DNA of 64,000 nucleotides. Origin: Pogonophryne albipinna (taxonomy: Eukaryota > Chordata > Actinopteri > Perciformes > Artedidraconidae). The stretch is from assembly GCA_028583405.1 (NCBI GenBank), contig CM053256.1, forward strand, positions 18,501,534-18,565,533. Direction: 5' to 3'. The notes below the pieces were generated by a model. The model had not been told where the DNA came from and did not search any database. It worked only from the letters and a program-made list of their open reading frames with translations. Both the position numbers and the translations under genes were made by a program. Positions 50,668-64,000 of this stretch are shown here, piece after piece (the stretch's first letter is position 1; every line of letters starts with the position of its first letter).

Positions 50668-50870
50668 AGGGAGTGGGACAACAAAAAAAGAGGAGAAAGG
50701 GTGAGGAGGTTGGGGAAAGGGGAGGAGGGTAGATGAAGAGAACAAACTAGGCCAGAGAAAGAGGGAATAAGAGGAGGTATAAAAAAAGAAAGACAGAGAA
50801 GGGGAAAGAATGTCGGGAGGGTCCAAGGACAACGTGGAGGGGAGAGAGGATGGGAGGGAGGTGTGAAGTG
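50668..50870. repeat. Polypurine tract
   Basis: About 200 bp of nearly pure A/G on the plus strand with several GGAGG/GGGG runs; it becomes a polypyrimidine tract in the rbms3 transcript. Confidence 0.7.
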
Positions 50871-50933
50871 TCACTGCCAGTGGTACCATCTCTCTAATTA
50901 GCATAGTGACCTTGGTCCTCTGGAACTGTTATT

Positions 50934-50935
<2 letters not shown>

Positions 50936-51013
<78 letters not shown>
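50936..51013. repeat. (CA)n microsatellite, about 78 bp
   Basis: CA repeat with one cgca interruption near 50985. Confidence 0.95.
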
Positions 51014-51537
51014 GGACGGACACACGCAGGAAAACACACACACACAATTGCTCATATGCATAGCAGAGTGTGAATTTCTCTGGTATTTGCATAGTATAAG
51101 TAGCACCTGATATGAATTTTAATGCACGGTAATTTGGACCCGTCTTGTGTGATATCAAGATTTTACATAATACATTTAACTGGATAAATTGTTGTTGTTT
51201 TTTCTGAAAGTTCAGTACGTAATTGGTTTATCAAGGCAGGATTCATTTTCAAAAAGAAAAAGTATATAGAAACAGACATATACTCATCGCATTTCTCTGT
51301 CAAGTAAATTCAATGGTGCAATAGGTAATGAGAAGTTTAGGTGTGAGGATGAATTTTAAAACTAAGTTAAAGTGTGCGATTCAGTGTGCGGATTCAGTGA
51401 CAGAAAGTGAGAATGAGGCAGGCAGACAGAACTAACTGTGAGTGAGCAGGCGAGAGAGAGGGGGAGTACAGCTGTAGCAGCAATCATCTTTCAGGTCAAC
51501 AGTAATTACCAAGAAAACTGAGGAAGTGAGTGTGGGA

Positions 51538-51560
51538 CACACACACACACACACACACAC
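51538..51560. repeat. Short (AC)n microsatellite
   Basis: About 11 units of AC. Confidence 0.9.
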
Positions 51561-52434
51561 AGTTTCTTCCCTCTTCACAGCTCGGCTTGCTGTATTTTTC
51601 CTCTTGTCTCGTTTATTTCACAACCAAAACATGCACCATCACATCACAAAGAAGATGTCAGAGCAAGCTGCAGGGTTTATTGGATAAAGGTTTCTCACAG
51701 TGGATACAATTATATATACACCGACAGTCTAATCCCCTTTAACTGTGCTATCATTAATTCACGGGTAGTGTCAGGAAGTTGCCTATATCATGGTTAATTT
51801 GAGATTGGCAGTTGAATTTGCAGACCTCTGACACTATCCTATTGCTATTTTAGAATCTTTTTAAAAGGTAAACCCAGCAGGACAGTGATTGTTTGGCTGT
51901 GACGCTGCCCGTCTATTACTTTTTGTACGGTGTATGAACATTGATGTGGTTGCTGAATCTGCTTATGCACAATGTACAATACCTGCAGGAGGGACTTTTC
52001 ATTATCAAACCTTACACATAATCACTCCTCTCAGGGCACGAACAACCCTATGTGGCTAATGGTACCTCTGTAAAACAATACTTTCCCTCATGTGCCATTA
52101 AAGCCCAAGCTCTAGTCTAGGAAATGAGGAAGCAAGTTCAACTAAAGCCTAAAGGTATAGCTCTGGAGACTTGCCGGTTGCCTTTAACTGCATTGCATCA
52201 TACAAACATTTACGCTACTTCTGCACTATTTCGTAGTTCCTGAGGGAAGTTTCAAACATGTCTGGTGTCGGCTCTCCATCCGATGCAGCAGAGTATCAAA
52301 CTTCCTGGTTTAATCCAAATTACCTCGATTTTAAGCTGAAGCGGTGACCCAGCAACTACCTTTTGCTCCCAGTTTAACTATTGCTCAATGATTATTGGAA
52401 TATTCACTTCCTTTGAAGCCTAAATGATTACCCC

Positions 52435-53113
<679 letters not shown>

Positions 53114-55680
53114 ATTACCCCAAATGTACTTATCATGCTTGTAGTTCTGTAAACACACGCTTGACTTTGGTTAAATATTAATATCTGTACAGCAGCTCAG
53201 TTTTATTTATGTAACCTCAGTATCTAAAACATTTAATGACTGTGTTAACACGCTTTCCACTCAAACACTGATTCCAACTCTTACTACACCTATTTGTCAC
53301 TCTAATTTAACCCATCTCTTGAATCCCCATACTCTTAATAAAATGTGTTTCTCAGTTTTATATAATACAGCCACCTTTGTGAGGCAGTGAGGAAAACCAC
53401 AAAGGTATTAAAAGGTATTAACTGTGCAGCGTGGATAAGTGATGATATTGACTTCTTTAAGTGTGATGGTAGAAAAGTGAAGATATTGTGGAAATCTAAT
53501 AAGCTCCATGTCTAACATTTCTACCCCCTTTGGTTCTGTTATAAGGTTCAGATTAAGGGTGTGAGAACTGATTATATTTCCAAAAGACAATACAGAGCTT
53601 TATTATAAATTATTTGTAAATGTGTTTGTGCTGATCCTATTGCTAGTCATGACTGCACCATGCATAAGATTAAGTATTCAGTCACTCTTGTAAAGAACTC
53701 TACCATAGTTATCCGATAATATTGAATTAATTCAATTAAATCCAAAACTACAATTTGTATGCATTCACACCAAACAGCCTTTAGTTTTCCGTAAAATAAC
53801 AGTTTACAAGGCTATGAAGCTGTAGCACATACATGTGTTAACCTTTCTTTTTGTATATGCTGCAAATACACCACATCTATAATCTTTAATTGGGCAAAAC
53901 AAATGTTATCATTTTTGGGTCTTTTTTTTGTGCCTTTTGAGGTAGTCAAAAATAACGGTGGGGATCATGAAGCAATGAAAACCCACACATTTACGTCGAA
54001 AACACTTTAAAATATTCTCTAAGATTATAAGGTCATACATTTGCGAGATAAAACTTGGCAAAGAACAGTTTTTATTCAAGTCTTGTTTTTCTGTTGATTT
54101 GAACCTCATGAATTCTGTGTTTTTCCACGGAATATAACCCCCCTACCGGGATGCAAAATGTACTCCATTGTACATCTTTCTTTCACAAAAGCTTTTTTTG
54201 TCTCTTCCTACTGCCCCCTCGATGCTGTCTTTAGTGGAAACAATTATAATTATCTAGCCGATTAGAACGAACAAAAGTTTCACCCCCAGCTAACCTAGCA
54301 AACCTCAGCGTACTCTGAGAAGGATTTGGGAAATAGCATGGCAGTCTAATTGGTACTGAATGTGTTAATACCTAGACAAACCCCAATTAAACTGCTCATC
54401 TTACACAATGTGAGAGGCTGGAAACCCAACAGTATATTCTTGAGACTTTCTCATATCACCCTGATTCAGGAAAGTTAGCAGGGACATCAGCGTCTTGCAG
54501 CATAATTAGTTCATGAAACAGTAAGAAGTCAGTGTAATTTCATTTGGAATTGACTCCTTGCCCTCAATTCCTTCCCTTCGGAAAACTCAATCTCCAAGGA
54601 GTCGAGGGTTCTCCTCTCTTTAATAACAGCTAAACACATCAACACAGCTATTTCAAATGCCCCCTCAAACCGTTAGACACAAAATAAGAGATGGAAGTCT
54701 AATGAAAAGAGGTTTAATAGAAGAGCAAGGCAAAGGTGGCTCAGAGGCTTGCTGCTGTTTAATTCAATGGGATGTTCCTGGTGCCTGAAGACTGGCCCAT
54801 TTTAATTGCACTCTTCTCTCATTTATAAAAAGGAAGTATGCAGCAATGGAGCTTTAATGAATCGGAAAGCAAGGCAGGATATTCAGTGCTTTCTCTCAAA
54901 ACCCATTGAAGGATAATGGGATTGTGCTGGTCTGGCCCACATGTTCTGGCACAGCCTTGTCTAGCATTTACACACACACCTTCAACTATAAATACAAACA
55001 CAAATTAAACAGAACTAGTCAATTGAATGGTCAATATAAATTGTCATTGGGAGAATATATTTGAGTTGGTTTCGCCATGCCCTCCCTTCTTACTGAGGCC
55101 ATTGTAGTCCATTGGTAAACTCGATTAAAGCAGGGGGGTTCAATATGATTAGGATGGCGTAGTAATTATGACGAGAGCAAATGAGGAAGTCATGTCTGTG
55201 CAGGCAGGAGGACAGAGTGGATAGGTGGCTCAAAAAAACACATCAATTAAAAAAAATACAGAACTTTCACAGAGGGGATCTCTGTTTTTTCCCGTGTTTA
55301 ACAAAAAGTCAAGAAGTACAATACAAAACATGCTTAACTGATGAAATGTACATTGAATACTTAACCTATGTATGTTACTTACTTACCTATTTTACCCCAA
55401 AACATACATTTTTTCCAAACCTAACAAAATTGTTACACATGTGTTTATGACACATACAAATGGAAGTGATCCCAACTAATAAAGGGATGATTTAATAATG
55501 CGTTGATAACTTCCGAAGATAATCTGCTCCATACTTTTTCCCATCTGTTTTGGGATTAAATCAACAGTTTGAGCATGACCATAGCGGTTTACAATATCTC
55601 TATATGAACTCAATCAATAATTCCATCATGACTGAATTAAAGCTGCATCTATGTCTCCCATGAATCAATGCTGATACTTA

Positions 55681-55975
55681 CGGCCCTTCCACACGGCGGC
55701 GTGCGTTGAAGCTTGCCGGCGGGCGTGTCTGAAGCTCGACCAACAACCAATCACATGAATCTCCCGCCCCGGACACACAAGCAGCGATTTGATTGGCTAG
55801 AGCTTGTACTGGCATATGATTCGATTGGCTGACGCTTCCGTCGAAGCTTCAAAAGTAGAACATTGCTCTACTTTTGAAGCGAGCAACGCTACGCTTTGCT
55901 CCCACAATGCAGTTCGGTGAAGCGTGACATCACCCCATTCAAAGTGAATGGGCACGCCACCGTGTGTAGGGGCCG
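55681..55975. mobile_element. PIF/Harbinger-like MITE with TTA target duplication
   Basis: The ends cggcccttccacacggcggc and, inverted, cggcccctacacacggtggc match over about 25 bp. TTA lies on both sides (55678-55680 and 55976-55978), the 3-bp TSD typical of PIF/Harbinger. Internally gcttcaaaagtaga (55846-55859) and its exact inverse (55867-55880) form a stem with a 7-nt loop. The element is 295 bp with no ORF. Confidence 0.85.
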
Positions 55976-55995
55976 TTAGAGACCATCCAGTGATA

Positions 55996-56150
55996 TTAAG
56001 ATTAAGATGGACTTTTATTAATCCCTGTGGGGAAATTGTTTCTCTGCATTTGCTCAGGGACACCTCGGTAGCACTTGGTCTTGCCAGGACTTGAACTGGT
56101 GACCTTCTAGTTGCCAAGTCCCTATCAACTTCACCACCACCGCCAATATA
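55996..56150 (-). mobile_element. tRNA-derived SINE
   Basis: On the minus strand it begins ggcggtggtggtgaagttg and contains gggacttggcaac and the B-box-like agttcaagtcctggc. The 3' part reads tttccccacagggattaat, then aaaagtccatcttaatctta, a common fish SINE tail. It lies 20 bp from the Harbinger MITE. No TSD was defined. Confidence 0.7.
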
Positions 56151-56452
56151 TGTGACCTGCTCCATCGAAATCAGTCGCATTGACCCGAAGACACATTTTG
56201 AGTTGTATACACTGTTGGAAAGAGGATATTCCTGGCTTTCTAATGATATCAGGATTGTTGTTGTACTCCAAATATTAAGCGAAATATGTCACATTATATA
56301 ATGACTGTTACAGAGTCATCATTTTGAGAAAAAGGCCTTCAAAGTTTTCTCTTCTCTGGAATCCATCGATCTGATTGATTATTAGCGGAGCAAATGATCA
56401 AAATACTACGGAGGGAATGTATTTTCGTTTGGAGGGGAAGCTCGCGAGTGTG

Positions 56453-56490
56453 TGTGTATACGTGTGTGTGCGTGTGTGTGTGTGTTTGTG
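56453..56490. repeat. (GT)n-rich imperfect repeat
   Basis: About 38 bp of GT with cg and ta interruptions. Confidence 0.8.
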
Positions 56491-57231
56491 TAATTTTGCG
56501 TTTGTGTGTATTGTGTTTGTTTCCCGGGGAAAACACTCACGAGAAACACCGGCTGTTGTTATGCCTGCTGTGACGTTAAATTACTCCGTTCTCCGCTTGT
56601 AATTATGCCGTTACAAGCTTGAAAGTTGTATTTATCATCTGAATTTGCCGAAACAAGTTTAATATTCTGAAAGCCAAGACTTTGTTTAATTGAAATCAGA
56701 TGAAAACAAACTGTAACGGACTCTGCCGTGTTATCTATGATTACTATACTCTTACATTCATAATTTCAGCCAGAGGGAGGGGGGGCGGCGCAGCGGAAGA
56801 GCAGATTGCGAGTGAGAGGTGCCTGTCTTCGTCCCTTTACAAGCTTCACAAATGTATTTATCGTGTGATTTAGGAAATAAAAGTTTCATATTCTGAAAGC
56901 CAAGACTTTGTTTGATTAAAATCAAACAAAACACCCGAACCCCGAAAAAATAGTTTTTTACGTAAATCCACGTTTATTTTGAAATGAGCCGTTGCGACTT
57001 CCGACTGATTTCGATAGAGCGGGTCACATATCTTTATATATATATCTTTGTTATGATAATCAACACTGGTGTCCCAAGAATTATTAACACCACAAATAAC
57101 CTCAGCACTCTTGGGTTTCTTCAGGCTTCACAGACACTGATTATGTGTATCTGGAGAATATCAGCAAAAGGAAGCAAAACACCTCAATAACAACACGTAA
57201 AGCAAACCAGGCAGTGGAGGATGAAGCTTAC

Positions 57232-57323
57232 CTTGGCCATCTGTGCCTGGACTCCGCTGGCTTTGAGTGAGGCCACAGCCTTCTGGGCTGCTGCAGGGCT
57301 GTCAAAGTCCACAAATCCATAGC
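57232..57323 (-). CDS. rbms3: rbms3 exon: C-terminal half of RRM1
   Basis: This 92-nt exon encodes 30 residues plus two bases of a split Gly codon. It starts with [16 protein letters not shown], the RNP1 strand of RRM1 followed by helix 2, and ends with GVQAQMAK at the inter-RRM linker. The RNP1 aromatic residues that stack on nucleobases are present (Y and F in GYGFVDF). The acceptor on the minus strand is a pyrimidine-rich tract ending tgtacag (cag at 57324-57326), and the donor is AAG|gtaagc at 57226-57231, close to consensus. The previous exon should end in ...CKG minus two bases; I could not find it in the 6.7 kb upstream that remains in the window. The next exon begins with [10 protein letters not shown], as in other RBMS proteins. 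Confidence 0.92.
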
Positions 57324-57986
57324 CTGTACACACACAGGGACAACACAGAAGAGGATGATGATGAGAAGGAGGAGGAGGAGAAAAAAACCAATAAAGAATA
57401 TTGGCTAATGTTCTGAATAACTGTTTGGTTTTCAGTGCTGCATAAATCCCGTAAATGAGTCCAAATCAAGTCAGGTCACGTATTTAATGAAAGCTGCTAG
57501 TTCCTCCCATCAAATGTGTTTTAGCACAGAACATCAGCAGAATTGGTGTCATAACAGTAACTCTAGCTATCTCTTTTTATGATCCAAGAAATCTCTGCAC
57601 AAGTTTTTGTGTACTTTGGCTCTTTTTAATGAAACCATGTTGATGTTTTGGTAATGGCTCTAATGTGTTTCATTGCACTAATGCATGCAGCTCATCATTC
57701 ATTCCCTATGCTATGATGTGTGTAGGGACGCGATGCTGGGATAATCCTTTGCTATACATGTGAAATCTACATTTAATCTCCCACTGCAATGAGCTTGTTT
57801 CCTCCCTGTGCTTCATTAAATCTGTCAGTACTGATGGGGTTCCTACAGTAGAGGCCAATACAAGTGACATCAAGAACAATTCTCTACATTTAATGCAGTC
57901 ATTAAAGTGATTCAGACTCATGTTTCAAGAAATAAGACACAAAGAGTATGAGCATTAGACGATTTTATTGCAATATGGTCTGCGTC

Positions 57987-57989
<3 letters not shown>

Positions 57990-58077
<88 letters not shown>
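57990..58077. repeat. (GT)n microsatellite, 88 bp
   Basis: Uninterrupted GT repeat about 670 bp upstream (in transcript sense) of the RRM1 exon; (CA)n in the transcript. Confidence 0.95.
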
Positions 58078-58078
<1 letters not shown>

Positions 58079-58610
58079 GTGAGTGCGTGCGTGCGTGCAA
58101 GTTTGCTTTTGAAGCTGTCAAATAGCTGACGCTCTGGGGATCTGGGTCTGGGCCCTGCAGGAAGCACTGACGGACAAAAGGTCCGAACACACACACATCA
58201 ATCTGTACTTTCAGAAATACGCCCTGTTTTACTGGCTCGCGTCCCTAGGTCTTGAAAAAATGTCAAAAAGACAGAAAGAAGCAAAAGAGACGAAGTCTGT
58301 CTGCATTTTGAATGGCAGTTTGCCTGCAGGTGTGTTTGGTATAGCTGAGCAAAACCAACAGACTGTTAGTATAGGAATGTTTTTGACTCTGGGTTTGTGT
58401 TAGAGACTATTAAAATAAGCCGTATAGACACACATGCATTGAGCCAGAAAGAGACATATTCAGAGCACAGCAGCTTTGAAACTCCAGCTGTAGTTTTGAG
58501 TGTATTGCGTGTTGTTAACACAATTAAATGATCCACAATTCAAAAGCCTCATTACAATCTTAAATATAAACATGTTAAGAATGAGGCAATACAATTTATT
58601 TTTCCCGTCT

Positions 58611-58612
<2 letters not shown>

Positions 58613-58676
<64 letters not shown>
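58613..58676. repeat. (AC)n microsatellite, 64 bp
   Basis: Uninterrupted AC repeat, inverse partner of 57990-58077. Confidence 0.95.
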
Positions 58677-58678
<2 letters not shown>

Positions 58679-61275
58679 CACAAACTTCACTCCTAACATC
58701 TGTTCTTGTCTGCCCGTCTTGCAGAATCTGGAGCCTGTTCTGTTTTGCTGATAAGCAGATGATTTTTTATTGTTCAAAGGCAGCAAACTGCTTTCACAGC
58801 AAGATATGTACCGCACGCCCAAATATTTATATGTTGCTAATGAGAAACCCATAATTTAGCCAAAATAGGAATACACACATACACACACACGTACACATTT
58901 AATGTGCACACATGTACGACTGTGATAAAGTATGCAGTAGACATTTTGAATCTATATTCATCTAATTGAAGCCATACCAAAACAGTCAAACTAATTGAGC
59001 ACAAACACACAGCATCCATCACTGGCCGGGCTGAATGCTCCTTTTTATTTCCAGAAAATGTAATCAGTTCCATTTCTCAAATCTCACACTGAAACTTTGG
59101 CTGTGGTTTATTTAACAATAGACGGTCAAAACACAGTTCACAATGGATCATTTAATTACCACTGGTCCAAAACCTTGGTTGACGGCAGCACACATGGCTG
59201 TTGGAATAGAAAGCTCCTGTTTTAAAGAGGAATTCAAATATTGAATACATCAAAGTCTGTTCATACTGTAGGTCTTGAACTGGTCACGGCCTGACTAAAA
59301 CAAAAGTTGTGTGGCTCCAAAGGTAGCTTTGAAATCTAAAAAGGCCTCAAGTGATGTTGCTCTTGCTCAGATTTTTAAGATAAGGGTGAAAATGAAAAGA
59401 AAACTCATGTAGATAGAGGTAGAAAGAGGTGAGCTGCACAGATCACTGTAGCACACCACTCATCTCTGCTTGAGGCTAGCCGCTTAAGATCATCTTACCA
59501 CTTTTAATTGTTAACCTTGATATTTGTTCAAATCGTTGGTTTATTAATTGAATTGTGGGTAATGTGGGAAGCAATATATGACTTATAGGAATAGAAAAAG
59601 ACAATATTTATGATTTTATTTTGATGCTTTATTTTTTTAAACCGTCCATCAAGAGTATTACAATGCTGTATGTAGAAATGCAATCCTAGTTTGGTGGAAT
59701 ACACTTAAAGAAAAAAAAAGCTCTATTGGTTTTCTGTTTGCCAGCCAAACAACTCACGTATGTCACACACCTTTACAAGAGCTCAACATATCATTTCACA
59801 TAAGTAACGTTTCTATTCATCACTGAGATGCATAAGCCTCTATGTAAAACAAATCAGAGTTGACGAGAGCATAACAATCCTGGACAGCACCTTGTCATTG
59901 TTCAAATTAGAGCAATTCATTTGTTATTTTATTCAACCACTTGCATTTCCTCCTTTTTAATATGTAAGCATGACATTCATTATGCATGATTATATTTGCG
60001 TTTTATGAGAGCAGCAGAGGGTTCTATGAAACAGCAGGTCTGCATACAACATGCCGTTTTACTCTCCGTGAGTTAACCAATGTTCAGTTATTTGAGGTAG
60101 ATAAATTTGAACTGAGACTAAATAACGAGGCTACAAACATGTCATTTACAGTATAACCATTTTTTTTCTTTGAATATTTGCCCAACATTAAGGCAGTTAT
60201 GTCATGGAAGTTGAACTCAGTGCTTGTAATATTCACAATCACCAAAGGAGGATACATATGGTTAAGTCTATTCTTCAGAGTTGGAACAGAGCACTTACTT
60301 GTAATCGAATGTGCAGGTTTAAGGCCATTAAAGGCTTGAGACTTTAATCTGCAATGTAACCAAAGGCAACCTCATAGAGCTTCTCTGTTTACAGTGATTT
60401 ACCGATCAACTGTGGAGCTTATTTTAAATGTGTATGTAGTATTACAGTACCAGAGTCATTGTCTCAGGAGCACTGTTCATGATATCTTCTAAAAAACGAA
60501 ATATTGAGTTTCTGTAGCTGCTGGCATGTTATCTATATTTGGCACATACTGTCTGAGTCCTGTCTGAGTGACAGCTTGGGCAGAAAACACCTTTAGCCAT
60601 ACACCATTCAGCATTCAAGAGACGTGCATGATACAGACATTTTATTTATCATCTCATTGACAAATTTGTTATGATAGAATATCAGCCTTGAAATGTGCCA
60701 TTCGCTGGACTGTATTCATCACTCAAGGAGCAATCTGTGTTCTCTGAAACTGATGTGCCCCTCCCTCCAGAAAGGTCAAAGGTCAAGTATCAGGGACAGA
60801 ACACACCCCAGGAGCTGGAAGGGATTCATTGTGTTGCTCAAGGACACTTCAGCTGAGTGCAAGCTTGTTGAGTCTGTGAGCAGATGCCTGCCTACCAAGC
60901 TGATTGACAGTTCCCCCAATCATGTCGCCACGCTTCCTTTTAATTGAACATTTACATATGACCTGTACGCTAAAGTGTACTCCTCTCACGTGGATGTTAA
61001 GTGATGGCTGTTGGCACGATGATAAGCAGATTTCAAGAACAAAAATGAAAATAATTTATCTGAATAATATAATCCTTGTCATTCATGCATTGACCCACCC
61101 ATCTGTGGCCTTATGATGACACAGTGATGACAATTCATCTTGCTCAGTCAGGCCCGACAAATATTCTGCTCGTGAAACGAGAACAAAATAAAAAAGTTTT
61201 ATTACGAAGCACACTCCCATGTGAATACACACTCATATGCGCTCATAGACACAGATGGATGCACAGATAAACACA

Positions 61276-61434
<159 letters not shown>

Positions 61435-64000
61435 CCCATTTAATCTCCTGAGCTCCCAGAGTTCCTGGCCTTGGGCCATTAGAATGGGCTAACCGAGTAC
61501 ACAGGGAAAACGAGAGAGACGGAAAAAGGGAGGAGTGGAGGGTCGCAATGAGTTGGGGGGGGGGGGTTGAGAGAGTGGCAGGCAGAATGAAAAAAAATTG
61601 AAAGTAGAAAAAACAGGACGGGGGAGTAGGGCTGAGAAAAGGCGGGAGACGTGGAGTCGGTGAGAGGGAGGGCGCTTGTCTTTGGGAAATGGAAATCCTT
61701 TACAATCTAAAGTGGTTTCCTCTCCCTTCCTTCCTCCATCCTGTGCTCTGTGCCCTCTCCCCCCCCTCCAGCTCCCACGCTGCTAACTAGAAAACTGTCA
61801 GTGTGTTTAACATTGAGCCCGCTACAAAGCTGAGGATTTTACAAAAGAAAACCTTTATTTTATTTCAGAGAACAAAGCAGAGGTTTTGCTTTCTTTGTTC
61901 ACTGAAATGACAAGGCATTATGAAAAGATTATTCTTAGGATAGGGTTGTTTTTAGGGCTAGCATTAACAACATATTCTTGGATATATTTACACAATGTAT
62001 GATTCCAGAGACAAACTTTTCAGGGAAAGGGCTTGAGGGGGTTTTCGAAGTGTTTGAATCATTACATCTCAGCACCCCACACCATTTAGATGAAATAAGA
62101 CCTTCAGAGAAACTGGGATCATGAGCCTCACATGACAACAGCTGTGCACAAACAGATCGAACACTATCCCTGCAGACTGCAGAGGAAGAAGACTTCATTC
62201 ATCTACCTGTCTCCTTGTCTCTCTCACTACCTTTCTCCCGCTGCAGAATCTTCCTGAAAAGCAGATGCTGTGTGCTAAATCATCAGTTTCAACGGGACCC
62301 CCTTCCTTTTCTGTCAGCCCCGGGTTATTTTTACCCCCACCCTCCATCCTCCCATCCACCCCTCCCTTTCCCTGAGAACTCTCTGTGCCAATTTGTACTC
62401 TCTTAGTCACGCTAAGCACTTATCTTGTCCCCACTGAATGCCTCTGCAATCAAACCAACACTTATCCGGTTGTAAGGCATTCTAATGGCCGACTGATAAT
62501 GAAACTCCTTCATTGTGAGTTAACAACTGGCTGAGAGATGTATGAAGTCGCCATCACAAGCAGTCAAATTGCTGATGAGGGCCACGGCCTAAAATCGCCT
62601 ATGCTGCTTCAACTGCAGATGCTGCATTCCAAGCATTCTGTGCATTAAATAATAAGCATACATTTACAGCTGCATGTATCAGTTTGCATTTTTAAACATG
62701 TGTTAAATATTTATAAGGCCTTGTCTGGAGTATATCCAGAGTATAGTGCCAGAACCGGTGCCAAGGATACCCCTATTCACTTTCAAACACACACTGTCAC
62801 AAACACAGGTTCACTGCTTTGACAGAAAAAACAGAGAGATTTAAGATTTTATTTCTATTTTATTTAGCAAATGTTAACCATATCACTATAGATCTACACA
62901 GGCACAACCAGGATATTCTCTCCATGATTTGTTTACAATAGAAAAACATAGAATATAATCACTTTAAAGCATGCAGATGAAGGTTGGTTTTGGTTTATTT
63001 TATAAGCACCACATGGCCTTAGCAATTGCAATGTGCTCTTGAGGTAAAACAGATCATTTGCATTGGTAAATCATACTCAAACAAAGAAGCGTGAAGCCAT
63101 AATTGGCAAACATAATAATCATGAGCTGGACCACTGAGGTTGTATTGATTCAGGTTTTTAAACTCCATTTTAAGTAACAGCAGTGAAAAGAATTAATGAG
63201 TTGAGAAAGTGGAAGAAAACTGATAATTATCACTGGGTTTATAGAATATTCTCCCTTCCCTTCGGCTGTGATGTAATGATGTTAGGCATTTCAATACGCT
63301 TTCAGAGGATATTTGATAATGTAATGCCAAAGCAGGTGATGGAATCATCAAGTTTTTAAGATTTATACAACTAAAGTGAAAGATTTCTCAGAAGAAGAGT
63401 TCATAAAGTTTGTTGAGACAGGCAGGACGGCAATAATTGACAAAAAAAATAGTTTATCTTCGGTAATCAGAGCAGATGAAGTCTTGAATAGCATTAACAT
63501 ATTTTCCTTCGCTATCATCTGACTGGGTTTCCCTTCACTCGTGCTATTGAAGCTGATGCTCTGATTACAGGGCATGTGTGCTGTTGTCCTAAACCCCTGT
63601 CAGCGTACCTTTGAGTACAGCCCCGGCAGATGAGCAGCAATCATGCTGAACACATGCTCTTGTGTGCCTCTTCAAAAACAGACGAATACAATCATATTGA
63701 TTAGTGCTTTGTTCAGACCACTCCAACAATCAAGCAGACCCTCATCGGAAGACACTCAAGTGAGCCCCTTTCACCACAGAGACCATTTGAAACATATTGT
63801 GTGCTGTTCTCGGTTTTGATTTGGCCGATGACAACAATGCTAACATCTTGATTTCAAAAGCTGTTTAACTCTGAGTATCATTAGGGTGCAATCCTGAAAT
63901 CATCATCATAGAGAAGTTAAACAAAATCAAGATACAGCAGATACTCTCAGATACAGTAGATTACAGGATCACAGGGTTATTATGGCAGTCAATACCGGTG

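Noticed and set aside
63595..63640. Possible upstream rbms3 exon ending TCAAAG|gtacgc on the minus strand
   Set aside because: The translation does not match the expected end of the preceding RRM1 exon (NTNQCKG-like).

Overview
This window looks like a piece of a teleost chromosome, probably percomorph (inference). Evidence: coding sequence split into short exons with canonical GT/AG introns, very long CA/GT microsatellites, fish-type non-LTR retrotransposons, many hAT elements with 8-bp target-site duplications (TSDs), a PIF/Harbinger-like MITE and tRNA-derived SINEs. There is no prokaryotic gene organisation and no CRISPR array, rRNA or intact tRNA gene.

The only host gene I can support is on the minus strand: an RBMS-family single-stranded nucleic-acid-binding protein, best matched to rbms3. 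Four consecutive internal coding exons are visible, in transcript order 57232-57323 (end of RRM1), 21806-21963 (most of RRM2), 19443-19522 (end of RRM2) and 2931-3037 (post-RRM2 linker). Splice phases agree at every junction. The introns are about 35.3 kb, 2.3 kb and 16.4 kb. The first exons and the C-terminal exons lie outside the window, so almost all of the window is rbms3 intron.

Layout: 1-1216, a 5'-truncated minus-strand LINE. 4782-4973, a fold-back copy of a small repeat whose second copy is at 14287-14522. 11546-12301, a hAT element with TSD. 13254-17601, a 4.35-kb hAT composite with TSD that holds several other hAT-like ends and a 0.64-kb duplicated module carrying an exon-like ORF. 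19684-20869, a hAT with TSD close to exon 19443-19522. 21092-21515, a (GT)n/(AC)n pair. 23013-23209, a SINE. 28735-34018, a nested stack: a putative TIR element holding a near full-length L2/CR1-group LINE with an NPGP (2A-like) motif, itself split by the 3' end of a second LINE. 38611-39391, three giant dinucleotide tracts. 45669-49626, a 3.96-kb element with about 450-bp near-identical terminal inverted repeats, a 7-bp direct repeat at its edges and palindromic iterons; it contains a hAT transposase first-exon remnant. 52435-53113, a hAT with a 160-bp microsatellite inside. 55681-55975, a Harbinger-like MITE. 55996-56150, a SINE. The remainder is unannotated intron.

The most notable candidates are the long-TIR element at 45669-49626, the twin exon-like ORFs inside the 13-17 kb hAT composite, and the LINE-in-LINE fusion with a degenerate 2A-like motif. 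All calls come from reading the sequence; no database search was run.
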